Shown here in pieces: positions 6,914 through 9,306 of a stretch of DNA of 9,306 nt. Origin of the DNA: Bacteroidales bacterium UBA6828. GTDB taxonomy: Bacteria; Bacteroidota; Bacteroidia; Bacteroidales; Paludibacteraceae. Position 1 is the stretch's first letter, and every line of letters begins with the position of its first letter. Made by a program: the position numbers and the translations under genes. The stretch lies in NCBI GenBank assembly GCA_002452095.1, contig DKEG01000027.1, positions 44,859 through 54,164 on the forward strand, written 5' to 3'. The notes under the pieces are model-generated. The model saw only the letters and a program-made list of their open reading frames with translations. It ran no database searches and was not told the origin of the DNA.

Positions 6914-6932
6914 CGCGGGCGCCTCGCCCGCG
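6914..6932. repeat. GC-rich REP-like palindrome
   Basis: A perfect 8-bp stem, CGCGGGCG (6914-6921) and CGCCCGCG (6925-6932), with a CCT loop. It stands out as almost pure G+C between AT-rich flanks, in the spacer between the 5-alpha-reductase and ene-reductase genes. No T-run follows it, so it does not look like an intrinsic terminator. It resembles dispersed REP-type elements, which may stabilise mRNA or mark a mobile repeat. Confidence 0.75.
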
Positions 6933-6954
6933 GTACACACATGGAACGACCACT

Positions 6955-6982
6955 CCTAATTCATAATTCCTAATTCATAATT
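6955..6982. repeat. Perfect 14-bp tandem repeat CCTAATTCATAATT x2 abutting a start codon
   Basis: Two identical copies (6955-6968, 6969-6982) end exactly at the ATG (6983) of the ene-reductase gene, so the repeat forms its whole translation-initiation region. The core AATTCATAATT recurs in the next spacer at 8271-8281 and 8292-8302. No Shine-Dalgarno sequence is visible; an A/T-rich unstructured leader is normal for Bacteroidota starts. Confidence 0.9.
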
Positions 6983-8269
6983 ATGTCTTCCCTCTTTACA
7001 CCCTGTCAACTGGGACCTGTCACGCTCCGCAACCGCTTTATCCGCTCGGCTGCGTTTGAGAATATGTGCCACAACAACACCCCCTCGCAGGAACTGCACG
7101 ACTACCACGTCAGTGTAGCACACGGCGGAGTGGGAATGACCACGGTGGCATACTGCGCGGTGGACCTCAGCGGTGTCTCTTTTGACGGACAACTCTATGT
7201 GCGCGAGGAAGCGCTCCCCGGCTTGAAGAAACTGACCGACGCAATCCACGCCGAGGGAGCCAAAGCCGGTATCCAACTCGGGCATTGTGGTAATATGACC
7301 CATTTCTATACCTGCCATTGTATGCCCGTCAGTGCCAGCAACGGCTTCAACCTCTATTCGCCTACTATCCACCGCCGTCTGCGTGTGGACGAGATAAAGC
7401 AACTCGTCAAGAAGTTCGGCGAAGCAGTGGACTTCTGCCGCGAAGCAGGCTTCGACTGCGTGGAAATCCACGCAGGGCATGCCTACCTCCTTTCGCAGTT
7501 CATCAGCCGACGCACCAACCACCGACATGATGAATACGGTGGCTCTTTCGAGAACCGTGTACGTTTCCTCAACGAGGTGCTCGACGAGGTGATGAAGCAC
7601 GCCGGCAATGATATGGCGGTAGTGGTCAAGACCAATATGTGGGACGCTTGCCGTGGCGGCTCGGATATAGAGGAAGGGCTGCGTGTGGCGCGTGAGATAC
7701 TCAAACATCACGTGCATGGTATCGTCCTGTCGGGCGGCACGGTCAGTGCCTCCCCTATGCGTATCCTCGGCGGGGCTATGCCTATCAAGACGCTGGCACA
7801 CTATATGCCGATGAAGTCTTTCTGGTGGCTCAAAGCCGCCCTGCTATGCGGCGGCGGTGCGTTGATGATACCTACCGTGCCGTTCAAGGAACTCTACTTT
7901 ATGGAGCAGGCGAAACTCTTCCAAAAGGAACTGAAAGACGAACTCGGTGATACCAAACTTATCTATGTGGGCGGTGTACAGTCGGGCGACAACTGTCAGA
8001 CCATTATGGACGAGGGCTTTGAACTCTTCCAGATAGCCCACGTACTCATCAAAGACCCCGATTTTGTCAACCACGTACAGGCTAATCCTCACTACCACGC
8101 AGGTTGCGGACGCTCCAACTACTGCGTGGGACGTATGTACACCCTCGATATGAAGTGCCACGAGTGCGTGGAGCGTGACGGTGAAAAGATCCCCGCTTGT
8201 CTCAAGAAAGAGATCGCCCACCTCGAAGCCAACGCCAAGAAATCAATGGCAGAAAATAAGCAAGACTGA
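6983..8269 (+). CDS. Old Yellow Enzyme-type NADH:flavin oxidoreductase / ene-reductase (candidate 5-beta or delta-4 steroid reductase)
   Basis: A 428-residue single-domain TIM-barrel flavoenzyme of the OYE family, expected to use FMN and NAD(P)H to reduce, or reversibly oxidise, an activated C=C bond. Visible motifs: LGPVTLRNRFIRSA (10-23), IQLGH (97-101, flavin contact), the active-site pair His163/His166 in EIHAGHAYLLSQFISR, DEYGGSFENR (183-192), and GGVQSG (330-335, FMN phosphate region). Near the C-terminus four Cys lie at 375, 381, 392 and 395 (C-x5-C-x10-C-x2-C). BaiCD/dienoyl-CoA-reductase relatives there have a [4Fe-4S] motif C-x2-C; the second Cys is Ser378 here. The long NADPH/FAD domain of BaiH-type enzymes is absent. 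Spacing to the 5-alpha-reductase gene is 101 bp with no promoter-like box, so it is probably the second gene of the operon. The family is sure; steroid activity is inferred from context. Confidence 0.9.
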   Translation: MSSLFTPCQLGPVTLRNRFIRSAAFENMCHNNTPSQELHDYHVSVAHGGVGMTTVAYCAVDLSGVSFDGQLYVREEALPGLKKLTDAIHAEGAKAGIQLGHCGNMTHFYTCHCMPVSASNGFNLYSPTIHRRLRVDEIKQLVKKFGEAVDFCREAGFDCVEIHAGHAYLLSQFISRRTNHRHDEYGGSFENRVRFLNEVLDEVMKHAGNDMAVVVKTNMWDACRGGSDIEEGLRVAREILKHHVHGIVLSGGTVSASPMRILGGAMPIKTLAHYMPMKSFWWLKAALLCGGGALMIPTVPFKELYFMEQAKLFQKELKDELGDTKLIYVGGVQSGDNCQTIMDEGFELFQIAHVLIKDPDFVNHVQANPHYHAGCGRSNYCVGRMYTLDMKCHECVERDGEKIPACLKKEIAHLEANAKKSMAENKQD

Positions 8270-8270
8270 C

Positions 8271-8302
8271 AATTCATAATTCCTCATTCATAATTCATAA
8301 TT
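8271..8302. repeat. AATTCATAATT repeats in the ene-reductase/SDR spacer
   Basis: Two copies of AATTCATAATT (8271-8281, 8292-8302) joined by CCTCATTCAT, starting one base after the ene-reductase stop codon and ending ten bases before the dehydrogenase start. The same core makes the tandem repeat at 6955-6982. Both gene junctions of the module are therefore built from one repeat family. Confidence 0.85.
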
Positions 8303-8312
8303 AGAACCAACG

Positions 8313-9140
8313 GTGTTAAGTCTCGTTACAGGTGCGAGCAGTGGTATCGGTTTGCAGTATGCCACGCAGTTAGCCCGCGATTATCATACCGATCTCCTCT
8401 TGGTCAGCAATCAGGAGGAAGAACTCTGCAAGGTGGCGGAAGCCCTTGAAACGCAGTACAAAGTGAAGGCTATCCCCCACTATGCCGACCTCAGCAAGCA
8501 GGACGCGGCGGAAGAACTCTACAACTACTGCCACGCCAACAATCTCGTGGTGGACATCCTTATCAACGATGCAGGCGTCTTCTTCTTCAATCCCTACTGT
8601 GAGACCTCTATGCGCCGCATTGAACTGATGCTCAATCTTCATATCACCACGGTGGCTAAACTATGCCGCCTGTTTGGGGAGGATATGATAGCCCGCCAAC
8701 TGACCGAGGAAGAGCAATCGCAGACCATCTGCGGCAAGCCCCGCAAGAAAGGCTATATCCTCAATATGTCGTCTATGTCCGCATGGATGGCTATGCCCGG
8801 TATCCAGACCTACAACGCAACAAAAGCCTTTATCTATAACTTCTCCAAGTCGCTGTGGTATGAACTACGCCCCAAAGGCGTAAATATCACCGTAATGACC
8901 CCCGGGGCAGTGGATACGGCTCTGTTCGGTCTTGCACCCAACCTGCGCAAGTTGGCGGTCAATCTCACCGTCTCTATCCCCCCCGAGAAACTGGTCAAGC
9001 GTGCCTTGCGCAGTATGTTCCGCGGCAGGAAAGCCGATATGCCGGGTGTCATCAACCACCTCTGTACACCCCTCCTCAAGCATACCCCCGACTGGCTGAT
9101 ATTCTTTGCGATGAAGCACATCGGCAAGTACCAGAAATAA
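8313..9140 (+). CDS. Short-chain dehydrogenase/reductase (candidate 3-beta-hydroxysteroid dehydrogenase)
   Basis: A 275-residue classical SDR with a Rossmann fold. Motifs: TGASSGIG (6-13, cofactor), NDAG (85-88, an NNAG variant), catalytic Asn108, Ser154 (in NMSSMSAW), Tyr167 and Lys171 (YNATK), and PGAVDTALF (197-205). There is no Asp at the end of the second strand (LLLVSN, 28-33), which argues against a strict NAD preference. An extra segment of about 20 charged residues (127-147) sits between the helix after Asn108 and the Ser strand. The C-terminus (PDWLIFFAMKHIGKYQK) is amphipathic and could touch the membrane. The start is GTG at 8313: an in-frame TAA lies at 8298-8300, and the glycine motif begins five residues later, so no other start fits. 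It is the third gene of the module, 43 bp after the ene-reductase, and may reduce 3-oxo-5-alpha products to 3-hydroxy forms. Stereochemistry (3-alpha or 3-beta) cannot be read from sequence. Confidence 0.87.
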   Translation: MLSLVTGASSGIGLQYATQLARDYHTDLLLVSNQEEELCKVAEALETQYKVKAIPHYADLSKQDAAEELYNYCHANNLVVDILINDAGVFFFNPYCETSMRRIELMLNLHITTVAKLCRLFGEDMIARQLTEEEQSQTICGKPRKKGYILNMSSMSAWMAMPGIQTYNATKAFIYNFSKSLWYELRPKGVNITVMTPGAVDTALFGLAPNLRKLAVNLTVSIPPEKLVKRALRSMFRGRKADMPGVINHLCTPLLKHTPDWLIFFAMKHIGKYQK

Positions 9141-9157
9141 TACACAATAATACAATA

Positions 9158-9190
9158 ACTCCCCTGCAAGCAATCTACTTGCAGGGGAGT
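9158..9190. terminator. Perfect 13-bp hairpin, probable (bidirectional) transcription end
   Basis: ACTCCCCTGCAAG (9158-9170), a 7-nt loop, and CTTGCAGGGGAGT (9178-9190) pair perfectly. The hairpin starts 18 bp after the dehydrogenase stop. On the plus strand the following sequence is GCTGTATATAAC, with only a few T; on the minus strand it is TATTGTATTATTG, richer in T. Its position between genes that appear to converge fits a shared terminator. Confidence 0.75.
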
Positions 9191-9238
9191 GCTGTATATA
9201 ACATCAGTTGCGCTAATTTAGTGATATAGCATTTATGG

Positions 9239-9306
9239 TTAATTTGTGGTAATACGGCGTAGCCGTCCGTTCAATATAGCCCCGATAATCAGGGCAACCG
9301 CATCAA
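9239..9306 (-). CDS. Possible C-terminus of a convergent gene, cut by the window edge
   Basis: Reading leftward from the right edge, 21 codons are open before TAA (9241-9239): DAVALIIGAILNGRLRRITTN. The hydrophobic run followed by Arg residues looks like a last membrane segment with a basic tail. Another minus-strand frame is also open to a TAG near 9222, so the frame choice is uncertain. The downstream hairpin would suit a gene ending here. Too short to assign a family. Confidence 0.35.
   Translation of the reverse strand, partial: DAVALIIGAILNGRLRRITTN

Noticed and set aside
6914..6932. GC palindrome as an intrinsic terminator splitting the module
   Set aside because: It is not followed by a T-run, and no promoter-like sequence appears before the next gene.
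6956..7801. 281-codon minus-strand frame antisense to the flavoenzyme gene
   Set aside because: The plus strand shows a complete OYE with catalytic His pair and FMN motifs; the antisense frame has none.
6955..8302. AATTCATAATT repeats as a CRISPR array
   Set aside because: The units are too short and contiguous, there are no unique spacers of constant length, and no cas genes are present.

Overview
The window looks like chromosomal DNA from a Bacteroidota organism, most likely a gut Bacteroidales. Three things point there: a SusC-like TonB-dependent receptor with an N-terminal carboxypeptidase-regulatory-like domain followed by a DUF4876-type lipoprotein; promoters of the Bacteroidota type (-33 TTTG, about 20 nt, -7 TAnnTTTG) and no strong Shine-Dalgarno sequences; and AT-rich short tandem repeats between genes. 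Species cannot be told from the sequence.

Left part (8-5505, all on the minus strand, so read right to left): a phosphoglycolate-phosphatase-like HAD hydrolase (gph family, 4852-5505), a small DUF456 membrane protein (4258-4731), then a two-gene outer-membrane operon made of a TonB-dependent receptor (1321-4014) and its lipoprotein partner (8-1324). The last two genes overlap through ATGA. The operon probably continues past the left edge.

Middle (5506-6077): a 572-bp divergent intergenic region. It has a good Bacteroidota promoter facing each way and several blocks of degenerate 11-bp-period repeats, with no convincing gene.

Right part (6078-9140, plus strand): the most interesting segment. 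Three genes lie in a row with no promoter-like box between them: a close homologue of the eukaryotic steroid 5-alpha-reductases (SRD5A family), an Old-Yellow-Enzyme-type FMN ene-reductase, and a short-chain dehydrogenase. Together these families supply a 5-alpha-reductase, a candidate 5-beta/delta-4 reductase and a candidate 3-hydroxysteroid dehydrogenase. That set has been reported in gut Bacteroidales for converting 3-oxo-delta-4 bile acids or steroids to allo (5-alpha) and iso (3-beta-hydroxy) forms such as isoallolithocholic acid. The two spacers inside the module carry copies of an AATTCATAATT repeat, and one also carries a GC-rich palindrome.

At the right edge a 13-bp perfect hairpin lies after the dehydrogenase, and a short open frame on the minus strand is probably the C-terminus of a convergent gene cut by the window.
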